Below are positions 1 to 7,183 of a DNA stretch of 64,000 nucleotides, piece by piece. Position numbers and translations under genes: made by a program. The stretch spans positions 44,635 to 108,634 of the forward strand of contig JASFMY010000004.1 of NCBI GenBank assembly GCA_050117315.1. The letters run 5' to 3'. The notes under the pieces were generated by a model that made no database searches, was not told where the DNA came from, and saw nothing but the letters and a program-made list of their open reading frames with translations. The stretch comes from JANQIV01 sp050117315 (GTDB lineage: Bacteria > Bacteroidota > Ignavibacteria > Ignavibacteriales > Melioribacteraceae). Positions within the stretch are counted from its first letter, which is position 1. Every line of letters starts with the position of its first letter.

Positions 1-125
1 GGCATATTATAGAAAGCGGACCAACCGATTTTATTCCATGTAACGGTTCAAGAAATTGGTTCAAAATTGAGGTGCCTGATACTTTTATACCTGAAGAAAT
101 ATTGGAAAAGTATAGAATAGACTAA
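1..125 (+). CDS. C-terminal end of a hypothetical protein (partial)
   Basis: An open frame runs from the window edge (first full codon at 3) to TAA at 123-125 and gives 40 residues ending in EILEKYRID. The start lies outside the window. The next gene follows on the same strand after a short gap with a good ribosome binding site, so this looks like the tail of another small early phage gene. No family is recognised. Confidence 0.5.
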   Translation, partial: HIIESGPTDFIPCNGSRNWFKIEVPDTFIPEEILEKYRID

Positions 126-158
126 AGAGTAATAAACATTAAAAGGAGTAACCTGAAA

Positions 159-320
159 ATGCAACGTGAAAAACCCTCGAATCAACAAAAGAAAGATGAA
201 CAATTAGTTAGCAAAGGCTTATCTCAACAACCACAAAAACACTTGTGTTTGATGGTTATTCCTTACCCCTTTGTGTTTCCCCTTTATAAAAGAAGGGGAA
301 AGGGAGTAAATGATGACTAA
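159..320 (+). CDS. small hypothetical protein, 53 aa, C-terminus read through a repeat
   Basis: ATG at 159 follows AAAAGGAG (141-148) at a slightly long spacing. The first 30 residues are Gln/Lys-rich and hydrophilic. The last part (PFVFPLYKRRGKG) is the translation of a short interspersed repeat present again at 9404-9438, so the original C-terminus was probably replaced when the repeat inserted. The end overlaps the next gene by 11 bases. Function unknown. Confidence 0.45.
   Translation: MQREKPSNQQKKDEQLVSKGLSQQPQKHLCLMVIPYPFVFPLYKRRGKGVNDD
265..302 (+). repeat. short interspersed repeat, copy 1
   Basis: The first 27 bases (265-291) are identical to 9404-9430. In both copies a GGGGAAAG follows that can pair with the preceding TTCCCC, forming a short hairpin; this copy has three extra bases (GAA) in the loop side. 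Looks like a dispersed palindromic repeat. Confidence 0.6.
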
Positions 321-1329
321 TATTGAATGGACTCATATCCCTGGATATCTTCCGGAAACCTGGAACCCGACAGCAGGATGTACTAAAAAGTCTGAAGGTT
401 GTAAAGAATGTTATGCAATACCACAAGCATGGATAAGAATGCATAACCCGAAACTCAAAGAGAAGTATACCGATACAGTTGAAAAGTTAGCTAACGGTAA
501 ATTGAATTGGACCGGTAAAATAAATATTTATGAACCTCATATGGAATTGCCACTTAAATGGAAGAAACCGCGCGCAATTTTTGTTGATTCCATGAGTGAT
601 ATTTTTCATGAAAATCTCTATAAAAACGGAATATTGGGATTGGAGTTTCTTGATAAATTAATAGAGATTATATACAACTGCCCCCAACATATTTTCATAA
701 TTTTAACTAAGCGAATAGATATAACTGATGTTGTACTACCAAGGATTTTAAAGAGTTATAGATACCCAGAAAATATTTGGTTAGGTGTATCAGTAGAAAA
801 CCAAAAAGCTGCCGATGAAAGAATTCCAGTTCTTCTTCGAATGCCAGTTAGAGTAAAGCTTTTAAGTTGTGAACCATTGTTGGCTTTCGTGAATTTGAAT
901 AAGTATTTGCTAGAAGGAAAAATATGGAATACCATACCAATCAAGGACAGAACTAAATGGTTAGATTTAATTGATTGGGTGATTGTCGGAGGAGAAAGCG
1001 GTAAACATGCAAGACCAATGCACCCTAAATGGGCATTATCAATTCGTGACCAATGTGCTGAAGCAAATGTACCATTTTTCTTTAAGCAATGGGGAAGCTG
1101 GATGCCGTTAATGAGTTATGCTAAATGTATTACAAATGATAAAAGTTGTATATCGATTGATATTGACGGTAATATTGTTGATTCCTTGGATAAATTAAAA
1201 AACGATAGTTATGCTTTTATGAAGAAAAGTAAAAAGGAAGCAGGTAGGATGCTCGATGGCAAAGAGTATAATGAGTTTCCCCACCTTCACGAAAGTTATG
1301 GAGGGCAGGTGGAAATAGTTTCAAGTTAA
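310..1329 (+). CDS. DUF5131 (phage Gp37/Gp68) family protein
   Basis: The 339-residue protein opens with IEWT and a Cys cluster CX6CX2C (C24, C31, C34) in the context GCTKKSEGCKECYA, the signature of the Gp37/Gp68 (DUF5131) family common in phages and mobile elements. Family members are thought to be divergent radical-SAM-like iron-sulfur proteins; their substrate is not known. Later conserved-looking blocks are FVDSMSDIFHE, WLGVSVENQ and VIVGGESGKHARPM, which also fit the family. Two ATGs are adjacent (310 and 313); GGGGAAAGGGAG upstream is the likely binding site. Full length. Confidence 0.85.
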   Translation: MMTNIEWTHIPGYLPETWNPTAGCTKKSEGCKECYAIPQAWIRMHNPKLKEKYTDTVEKLANGKLNWTGKINIYEPHMELPLKWKKPRAIFVDSMSDIFHENLYKNGILGLEFLDKLIEIIYNCPQHIFIILTKRIDITDVVLPRILKSYRYPENIWLGVSVENQKAADERIPVLLRMPVRVKLLSCEPLLAFVNLNKYLLEGKIWNTIPIKDRTKWLDLIDWVIVGGESGKHARPMHPKWALSIRDQCAEANVPFFFKQWGSWMPLMSYAKCITNDKSCISIDIDGNIVDSLDKLKNDSYAFMKKSKKEAGRMLDGKEYNEFPHLHESYGGQVEIVSS

Positions 1330-1340
1330 CCAAGTTAAAA
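1318..1340 (+). repeat. CAAGTT-type intergenic repeat
   Basis: Two CAAGTTA units 10 bases apart straddle the stop codon of the DUF5131 gene. It is one of a set of related CAAGTT arrays placed directly after stop codons in this phage region. Confidence 0.4.
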
Positions 1341-1354
1341 GGAATGAATATTAT

Positions 1355-1624
1355 ATGAAGATTATTCTAAAAGATATACCGATGAACAGTTATATGTTTA
1401 TGGATGGAAAAGAGGGAGCAGCAGTACAAGGTTATCGAAACGATGAATTTGGAATAGTTTTAATTAGATCGCGTAAATCAAGAAAGGATAGTTTCGTTAA
1501 TACCTGGAGTAGTGAACATTTGCCCAATCAAGAATTTAAGACATTCAAAGACTTGAGAGATGAATTGATTAGAAAAAAAATTTTTAGTGATTCCTTAAAC
1601 AAGAAGGAAGATAAAGATGGGTGA
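1355..1624 (+). CDS. hypothetical protein, 89 aa
   Basis: ATG is preceded by AAAAGG. The protein is charged, without membrane segments or obvious motifs, and ends in a Lys-rich tail. It overlaps the following gene by 8 bases, which supports translation as part of the early operon. Function not recognised. Confidence 0.6.
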   Translation: MKIILKDIPMNSYMFMDGKEGAAVQGYRNDEFGIVLIRSRKSRKDSFVNTWSSEHLPNQEFKTFKDLRDELIRKKIFSDSLNKKEDKDG

Positions 1625-1862
1625 AATTAAAGAAGAAAATAAGATGGTTAAAGAATTTCATGAAGATGGATTAATAGCTGTAGTAGAAATATTAGAGGAT
1701 AATTCAAATGACATTTATGAAAAATATAAAATCAAATTCATGGAAATAAAAAAAGAGTCGCCTTTTTTTATCAACCCTGATATCGGCGAAGTAATCGATA
1801 TAGAAAAAATGAAGGGTGTTAGCTGTCCGGGTTTATGGTATTTAAATAAAATCAACAATTAA
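1617..1862 (+). CDS. hypothetical protein, 81 aa
   Basis: Acidic/Lys-rich small protein starting inside the end of the preceding gene after GAAGGAAGATAAAG, a good ribosome binding site within the upstream gene. No motif recognised. The single Cys (in SCPGLWY) is not part of a cluster. Confidence 0.6.
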   Translation: MGEIKEENKMVKEFHEDGLIAVVEILEDNSNDIYEKYKIKFMEIKKESPFFINPDIGEVIDIEKMKGVSCPGLWYLNKINN

Positions 1863-1874
1863 AGAAATAAAAAA

Positions 1875-2120
1875 GTGTCACTAGTAGTTTCAAGTAATAT
1901 CATTACCGGTGTAAAGAATATTACCGGAAAAAGAAAAAGTTATGTGAAACTCTGTAATTATGAAAAGATTCGTGAAACAGAGGGTGTTAAAGGCGCAGCT
2001 TATTTAAAGTTTGGAAAATTGGAGCTGTGGATCCCGAAAAGTTTGTTGAAATATGACCGATCAGCTATTCTCTGGGTTAAGAAGTGGTTTTTTGAAAAAT
2101 ATTTAAGAAAAAATTTATGA
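1875..2120 (+). CDS. hypothetical protein, 81 aa, GTG start
   Basis: The frame is open from a GTG at 1875; no ATG gives a longer reading and the upstream ribosome binding site is weak. The protein is basic (many Lys) with an amphipathic C-terminal part. It overlaps the next ATG by 4 bases, typical of translational coupling here. Function unknown. Confidence 0.5.
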   Translation: MSLVVSSNIITGVKNITGKRKSYVKLCNYEKIRETEGVKGAAYLKFGKLELWIPKSLLKYDRSAILWVKKWFFEKYLRKNL

Positions 2121-2404
2121 AAAAAAATAAAAGAAAAAACTTAGGCGGTTATGGTATTTGTAATAAGTGTATTCCTAAAAGGTCAGTATTTTTTTGTTTA
2201 AGCCGCGGTGGAAATAAGTTAATTGCTATTGAACCTAGTTCTTTAAGCGAAGCAGAAAAATTTGAGGCAAGAAGATTTTTCCCGGTTTACTTTGATCCGT
2301 TAAGACATGTGAAACATAGTACTAACTGCCAGGGATTTTCTTATAAAAAAAAGTATATGAAATTGAAAACCGGGGAAAGTATGCCGGTTCCGTATAGTGA
2401 TTAG
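2117..2404 (+). CDS. hypothetical protein with Cys pair, 95 aa
   Basis: Starts within an ATGA overlap with the preceding gene. The N-terminus is strongly basic (KKNKRKN) and contains CNKC, with two more Cys further on, which could bind metal. No named family is recognised. Confidence 0.55.
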   Translation: MKKNKRKNLGGYGICNKCIPKRSVFFCLSRGGNKLIAIEPSSLSEAEKFEARRFFPVYFDPLRHVKHSTNCQGFSYKKKYMKLKTGESMPVPYSD

Positions 2405-2441
2405 TTTCAAGTTGCAGGTTTGTCAAGTTACAAGTTAATTA
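2404..2441 (+). repeat. CAAGTT-type intergenic repeat
   Basis: Directly after the preceding stop codon lie TTTCAAGTTGCAGG, then TCAAGTTACAAGTT. The array fills the gap before the peptidase-like gene. Confidence 0.5.
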
Positions 2442-2460
2442 AACGGAAGAAACATATAAC

Positions 2461-2868
2461 ATGAATTATGAGATTAATATTGTTGTACCCAAAAGAATTC
2501 CGACACTAATAAAGCAGAGATATAAAGGTGATTGCGCGGTTGCCTCATTGGCTATGTTTTTGGGTATAAGTTATGACGAAATTATTAAACATTATTCTGA
2601 AGAATTAGAGGTAATGTTTGAAAATGGTGTATGGGATCATAAAACATTTGAGGTTGCAGAAAAATACGGCGTTGAACTTACTTGTGTTTATAAGGATTTT
2701 GATTTCTCGAAACCAAGCATGTTAATAATCCCAAGTTTTAATCTTAAAGATAAAAACCATATGGTATTTTGGGATGGAGAAAAAGTATTTGATCCATCAC
2801 CAGCTATAGTATATAAAAGCAAACCGGAAAACATATTATATATTTTCCAAAGGTATAAGGAGCTATAA
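2461..2868 (+). CDS. C39-like cysteine peptidase domain protein
   Basis: The 135-residue protein has the layout of a papain-like/C39 fold. QRYKGDCAVASLAMFLG carries the candidate nucleophile C25 after an aspartate, then NHMVFWDG carries candidate H100, and VFDPSP carries candidate D111. Family C39 enzymes cleave peptides or leader sequences, but degenerate members act as binding domains. There is no signal peptide or transporter domain, so it should act in the cytoplasm. Its place among early genes suggests a role in the host takeover or defence conflict; this is inference. Confidence 0.65.
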   Translation: MNYEINIVVPKRIPTLIKQRYKGDCAVASLAMFLGISYDEIIKHYSEELEVMFENGVWDHKTFEVAEKYGVELTCVYKDFDFSKPSMLIIPSFNLKDKNHMVFWDGEKVFDPSPAIVYKSKPENILYIFQRYKEL

Positions 2869-2871
2869 CTA

Positions 2872-3069
2872 ATGGGTGATATTCCAAAAGTTGATGAACA
2901 TTGGACATGTGAGTTTGGACCAAACAAATCTAAAATTATTGTAAAAATATTGGAAATGCCTAAACCTAATAAACATATTAAAAACGTTATGGTTCAAGAT
3001 TTTGTATGTGATAGAAAAGGTGAAAAGATATTAGTTAGCGGGTCATGTTTAATCGAAAAATGGGATTGA
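2872..3069 (+). CDS. hypothetical protein, 65 aa
   Basis: ATG lies 3 bases after the peptidase-like gene's stop with AAGGAGC inside that gene as ribosome binding site, so the two are probably coupled. The protein has three spaced Cys (WTCEF, DFVCD, GSCL) and may be a small beta-rich domain. Function unknown. Confidence 0.55.
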   Translation: MGDIPKVDEHWTCEFGPNKSKIIVKILEMPKPNKHIKNVMVQDFVCDRKGEKILVSGSCLIEKWD

Positions 3070-3109
3070 TAATTATTTTTTATAAACAATAAATGAAAGG
3101 AGGATTTAC

Positions 3110-3487
3110 ATGGATGAAAGATTTTTGAATGTTTTTGAGGTAGGGAAGAAGCGTACAAAGGATGGAATTTTATATCCATTGCCAGGAGATTTACAGAAGG
3201 CGTTCCTCAAAACACAGGAAGTAGTGAATGCTACAAATAAAAAGCAAACCTTGAAATTAGAGGTTGTTATTGAACCGGATAAAAAGAAACCGGAAATAAG
3301 ATTTATAAATTATAAAATTATTGTACCGTTTATTCCGGAAGAAAGCAGCCCGATAGTCGCTGAGGTAAATAAAGACGGTAAAATTATTTCAACTGCAGAG
3401 AGACCGGATTTTCTCGGCCAGATTGATTGGGTTGATGAATTAATGAAAGAAGAAGAAAAACTGAAAGTTATCAACGGAAAAAAATAA
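3110..3487 (+). CDS. hypothetical protein, 125 aa
   Basis: A strong AAAGGAGG precedes the ATG. The protein is hydrophilic and ends in a Lys-rich helix. The following gene also has a strong binding site, and the two form a unit. No family recognised. Confidence 0.6.
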   Translation: MDERFLNVFEVGKKRTKDGILYPLPGDLQKAFLKTQEVVNATNKKQTLKLEVVIEPDKKKPEIRFINYKIIVPFIPEESSPIVAEVNKDGKIISTAERPDFLGQIDWVDELMKEEEKLKVINGKK

Positions 3488-3512
3488 ACTATAATAAAAA
3501 AGGAGTTATAAA

Positions 3513-4400
3513 ATGTCAGTAAATACAGAAAATATGTATGTAAATGTAAAATCAGAAAACGGTAAAGTATTATTTGGGAGTGATTATCATTTACTGAAAG
3601 ATAAAAGTTGCGGAAATTTTCATACAAATTCTTTAATTGATTTTAGAAATTACTTAGTAAAATTCGAAAAAGAATTATCTGTATTCATAGGCAGTATTAC
3701 AATTGACGGTTTAAACAATGTTGAAGCGTATGTTTCAGAATCAATAAAAAATATCACAAGAAACACTTATCCGGCAGCAAGCTGTAATTATAAGATTCAT
3801 CCGGCCCTTGCATTATTATTTGGTATGAATACCATGAAGTTTTCTCATTTAGAGTTTATTACAATTATAGAACGTTTGAAAAAGTATCTGAAAGGCGGGT
3901 TAGATAATAATTCGGATTTGTTTCTTAGTTTATCGGACTTGAAAATACAAAGAAATATTGAACTTGTTTCTTACAAAAGCAACAGGGGCGAGTTCGAACT
4001 ATCCGTAAAAAGCAGAAATTCCGAAGGTAATGAGAATAAAAATAATTCATTATTTAAATTGCCCGAAACTATCACCTTCGAAATCCCGCTGCTGGAGATG
4101 TTTGATAAGAAGATAGAAATAGAGTTTGAATTGAATTTGCCGGTGGACAGCAAAAGTGAAATACCGGAGCTTACGTTAATGATACAGAATTTTGAACTTG
4201 AAGAAATTGTGAAAAATCAGTTAAAAGCTATGTTATTGGAATTCATTACTACCGGTGAGGTACTTGATGACGGAGATGACGGAGATGACGGAGATGACGG
4301 ACTTGTTGAAGAAAGTGCCGGAAATATTAAAACATACTATGGAGATCTGGTTATAAATAAAGCTGATGATGAGTGGATGTATAAAAAGAATTCTGTGTAA
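3513..4400 (+). CDS. hypothetical protein with DDG repeats, 295 aa
   Basis: ATG follows AAAAAAGGAG. The protein is mixed alpha/beta in composition, soluble, with an acidic low-complexity insert of four Asp-Asp-Gly units near residues 252-263 that separates the main body from a short C-terminal tail. The insert is encoded by a perfect 9-bp tandem repeat. It is one of the larger unrecognised early genes. Confidence 0.65.
   Translation: MSVNTENMYVNVKSENGKVLFGSDYHLLKDKSCGNFHTNSLIDFRNYLVKFEKELSVFIGSITIDGLNNVEAYVSESIKNITRNTYPAASCNYKIHPALALLFGMNTMKFSHLEFITIIERLKKYLKGGLDNNSDLFLSLSDLKIQRNIELVSYKSNRGEFELSVKSRNSEGNENKNNSLFKLPETITFEIPLLEMFDKKIEIEFELNLPVDSKSEIPELTLMIQNFELEEIVKNQLKAMLLEFITTGEVLDDGDDGDDGDDGLVEESAGNIKTYYGDLVINKADDEWMYKKNSV
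4266..4301 (+). repeat. 9-bp tandem repeat, four perfect copies
   Basis: GATGACGGA occurs four times in a row inside the preceding gene and encodes Asp-Asp-Gly units. Perfect identity suggests recent slippage expansion. Confidence 0.9.
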
Positions 4401-4408
4401 CTGATTTT

Positions 4409-4445
4409 AGTTGCAAGTTTCAAGTTGTCAAGTTGCATGTAGTTG
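4409..4445 (+). repeat. CAAGTT-type intergenic repeat
   Basis: After the stop codon at 4400 comes a run of TTGCAAGTTTCAAGTTG, TCAAGTTGC and a degenerate unit, in the roughly 100-base gap before the Dam gene. Together with its relatives it is the most conspicuous non-coding signal in the phage region. Confidence 0.55.
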
Positions 4446-4499
4446 AAAAAACAGGGGTAAATAAAGTATTAAGGGCCAAATTAATATTCCTAATCTATA

Positions 4500-5348
4500 A
4501 TGAAAAAATTAATTGCGTTTAATTATTACGGCGGGAAGTTCAGACACTTGGATTGGATATTGGAAAAATTACCACATACAAAAAGCTATTTAGAACCATT
4601 TGGCGGAAGCGGAGTGGTTATGTTAAATAAAAAACCAACACAAATTGAATGTTTGAACGATAAAAATGACAAAATAGGTAACTTCTTTGAAGTAATAAGA
4701 ACTAAAGAAGATGAATTTCTTCGAAGTGTTTATTTGACACCTTATTCAAGAAGAGAATACCTAAAATGTTTCAAATCTTTGAATGAAGGTGATAATTTAG
4801 ACAGAGCAAGAAAATTTTTTGTTGTTTGTAGTCAATCATTTAATGGAAGTACAGTTAGGCAAACTGGTTTTAAAATGTCAACTATTGAAAGTAGAGCAAA
4901 TATAAGTGAATCTGTTAATAGATGGTTAGCAAAATTAATAAGCCTGAAACCTATTATTCAAAGGATGAAGACAGTACAGCTTACGGATTATGATTTTAGA
5001 GTAGTCATTCCGAAATTTGATTCAGATAAAACCCTTATTTACGCAGACCCTCCTTACTTACTTTCCAAAAGATATTACAGAGATAAATATGATAATGTGT
5101 TTGAATATGAAATGGATGATGCAGATCATGAAGAATTACTGGAAATATTGTTGAATTGTAAAAGTAAGATCGCAATTTCTGGTTATGATAATGATTTATA
5201 TAATGATAAGCTAAAAGATTATTATAAATCAGTTGGACCCCCAAAAAGAACTTCAACCATGCATTCAAAAAAACAGGAAGTTCTCTGGACAAATTATGAT
5301 CCTAATAATATTCACCAGTTATCACTATTAAGTCTGAAGACAGAATAA
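4500..5348 (+). CDS. D12-class DNA adenine N6-methyltransferase (Dam family)
   Basis: FNYYGGK at residues 7-13 is the AdoMet-binding N-terminal motif of the D12 class. PFGGSGVV is the motif I loop, and DPPY at 183-186 is the catalytic motif that flips and methylates adenine. Length (282 aa) is normal for the class. It is followed 4 bases later by a second, unrelated adenine methyltransferase. Orphan phage Dam enzymes usually mark phage DNA against host restriction or regulate packaging; no cognate endonuclease is seen next to it. Target sequence cannot be deduced. Confidence 0.9.
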   Translation: MKKLIAFNYYGGKFRHLDWILEKLPHTKSYLEPFGGSGVVMLNKKPTQIECLNDKNDKIGNFFEVIRTKEDEFLRSVYLTPYSRREYLKCFKSLNEGDNLDRARKFFVVCSQSFNGSTVRQTGFKMSTIESRANISESVNRWLAKLISLKPIIQRMKTVQLTDYDFRVVIPKFDSDKTLIYADPPYLLSKRYYRDKYDNVFEYEMDDADHEELLEILLNCKSKIAISGYDNDLYNDKLKDYYKSVGPPKRTSTMHSKKQEVLWTNYDPNNIHQLSLLSLKTE

Positions 5349-5352
5349 AGAA

Positions 5353-5898
5353 ATGAATACGAGTTACGAAAAATTAACAAATATAAATGATCAAAGATTA
5401 TTTGGGACGAGAACAATCAGTACTAAAGATGAATGGTTAACCCCAAAATATATTATCGAAGCATTGGGAGAATTTGATCTTGATCCTTGTTCACCTTTAA
5501 CTTTAAATAGACCTTGGGATACTGCAAAAAAACATTTAACACTTATGGATGACGGATTAAAACATGAATGGAAAGGTAGAGTATGGTTAAATCCACCATA
5601 TGGGAAAAAGGCAGTAAAGTGGATTAAAAAACTGCAATTTCATGGAAATGGAATAGCATTGTTATATGCAAGAACAGATACAAAAATGTTTTTTGATCAT
5701 ATATGGAATAATGCTGATTCAATTTTCTTTATAAAGGGAAGGATTAAATTTTATCATTCTAATGGAGTAATATCTTCACAAAACGCAGGTGCCCCTTCTG
5801 TATTGATAGCTTACGGCTTTGAAAATTCCAAAGTTTTACAAGAATGCAATATCAAAGGAAAGTTTATCGAATTAAAAAGGAATAATAATGAGAAATAA
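5353..5898 (+). CDS. phage-type DNA N6-adenine methyltransferase (Dam, PF05869-like)
   Basis: The 181-residue protein has EWLTPKYI near the N-terminus, FDLDPCS around residues 41-47 and the catalytic NPPY at 80-83 followed by WIKKL. This is the pattern of the phage N-6-adenine-methyltransferase family, compact enzymes without a separate target domain. It lies directly downstream of the D12 enzyme, so the phage carries two adenine methyltransferases in tandem. Probable role: protecting phage DNA from restriction. Confidence 0.88.
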   Translation: MNTSYEKLTNINDQRLFGTRTISTKDEWLTPKYIIEALGEFDLDPCSPLTLNRPWDTAKKHLTLMDDGLKHEWKGRVWLNPPYGKKAVKWIKKLQFHGNGIALLYARTDTKMFFDHIWNNADSIFFIKGRIKFYHSNGVISSQNAGAPSVLIAYGFENSKVLQECNIKGKFIELKRNNNEK

Positions 5899-5913
5899 TG
5901 TAGATAGTATATA

Positions 5914-6456
5914 ATGACTACTTATATGACAAGAAAAGCATACGAACATTGGGGAAAGGTTATAAATGATGGGAGGCAACCATTACCAAACAATGTTGCT
6001 TATTTATATAGTGACCATCCCCAACAGCCCTGGATAGCCGTAACGTGGGACGAAGTGCATAAAGAAAGGGCTGAAATACAAGCTAGTAATCTTGAATATA
6101 TAAGAAGAATAGACACACAAATTAAGCCTGGGTTTATTTGGGTGTTTGATAACGGTCCTATCTTTCCATATGGCGGTAAATGGCATTATGTGAAAACATT
6201 TAATGAACAGTTTCCTTTGAACTTTATAGGAGAAAAGATAGAGCTGATATTAAAATGTATGAACTTATTCCCTTGTGGAGTTTTACCGTTAATAGAAAAT
6301 CATGAGTTATGGATGAAAGAGTTTATAAAACAATATCGCAAGCCAAATAAAAGAAGGAAAAAACAAGGTTTGAAAAAAGTTTGGTGTAAAATTAATCATA
6401 ACAATCTAATAGATGTATTTATTAAAAGTAAAAAGGTAGAGTTTAATGAGAAATAA
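5914..6456 (+). CDS. hypothetical protein, 180 aa
   Basis: Soluble protein with many Trp and Tyr residues in the first two thirds and a strongly basic C-terminal stretch (NKRRKKQGLKK) that could contact nucleic acid. It overlaps the next small gene by 11 bases. The family is not recognised; association with the methyltransferase genes on both sides is positional only. Confidence 0.55.
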   Translation: MTTYMTRKAYEHWGKVINDGRQPLPNNVAYLYSDHPQQPWIAVTWDEVHKERAEIQASNLEYIRRIDTQIKPGFIWVFDNGPIFPYGGKWHYVKTFNEQFPLNFIGEKIELILKCMNLFPCGVLPLIENHELWMKEFIKQYRKPNKRRKKQGLKKVWCKINHNNLIDVFIKSKKVEFNEK

Positions 6457-6607
6457 AGTGGCAAAAAGTTTAAGAAAGAAAGCTCTTGATTTATCTGATA
6501 AAAGGATAAGCGTTAAGCTTCTAAGGTATGGCCAATATATTTGGGAAAATGGTTCACCCAAAAGGATTTATAAAGAATTAAAGAAACAGTACAGTAGAAA
6601 AAAATGA
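6446..6607 (+). CDS. small basic hypothetical protein, 53 aa
   Basis: ATG lies in the end of the preceding gene, with GTAGAG upstream, and the TGA overlaps the next ATG by 4 bases. The predicted protein is very Lys/Arg-rich. Coupling on both sides supports a real gene despite its length. Confidence 0.5.
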   Translation: MRNKVAKSLRKKALDLSDKRISVKLLRYGQYIWENGSPKRIYKELKKQYSRKK

Positions 6608-6855
6608 TTGAGCAAATAGAGTATTTACAGAGTTTTGGAATTTACATTAGTGTTTACCCGGAATTTTCCCCGGTAACGAATACTTTTATGGGTTGGACAT
6701 ATTGTGTTACCCCGGAATATGCTGATGAATTCATAGGCAATTGTGTTAAAACTTACGGTGAAGCCTTTTCTTATGCTGTGGATATAGGAGTTAAATTCGC
6801 TGCAGAACTGGAAAGAAAAAAAATTTTAAGTAAAGAACTAAATTTATTTGAATAA
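6604..6855 (+). CDS. hypothetical protein, 83 aa
   Basis: Starts in a 4-base ATGA overlap. The composition is ordinary for a soluble alpha/beta domain with aromatic residues. The C-terminal helix is charged. Function not recognised. Confidence 0.55.
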   Translation: MIEQIEYLQSFGIYISVYPEFSPVTNTFMGWTYCVTPEYADEFIGNCVKTYGEAFSYAVDIGVKFAAELERKKILSKELNLFE

Positions 6856-6865
6856 GAGGTGTATG

Positions 6866-7174
6866 ATGAAAAATAATTTTTTGAGAATTGACAGACTGAA
6901 ATACTGGAAGAATAAGGTCAAAAAAGCAAAGGATAAATATAAAGTAATGAATCAAAAAGTTTTAATTGTTACAGGTAATTTTAACCAGTACAGAATTTAT
7001 ATAGAAGAAAATAAAATTGATTTTAATAATTGTAAGTATGCCGGTAATGAATATTATTTATCCGGGTTGATGAACAGCTTTGACAAAATAATATTTGGAG
7101 AAGGTCATGAAAAAAATAAGCTGTTCAAAAAATACGGTAAAGAGTGGTTTAACAGATTTCTCAAGAAAGTTTAG
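6866..7174 (+). CDS. hypothetical protein, 102 aa
   Basis: The second of two adjacent ATGs (6866) is best spaced from GAGG at 6856-6859; an upstream TTG at 6848 is less likely. The N-terminal 30 residues form a basic helix, followed by a segment (KVLIVTGNFNQYRIYIEE) that looks like the first strand-loop-helix of an alpha/beta domain, as in TOPRIM- or DprA-like folds. That is only a suggestion. The cytosine methyltransferase begins 10 bases after it ends. Confidence 0.5.
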   Translation: MKNNFLRIDRLKYWKNKVKKAKDKYKVMNQKVLIVTGNFNQYRIYIEENKIDFNNCKYAGNEYYLSGLMNSFDKIIFGEGHEKNKLFKKYGKEWFNRFLKKV

Positions 7175-7183
7175 GGTAAAAAA

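Noticed and set aside
4266..4301. short perfect repeat considered as CRISPR
   Set aside because: Units are 9 bases, directly adjacent with no spacers, and in frame inside a gene.
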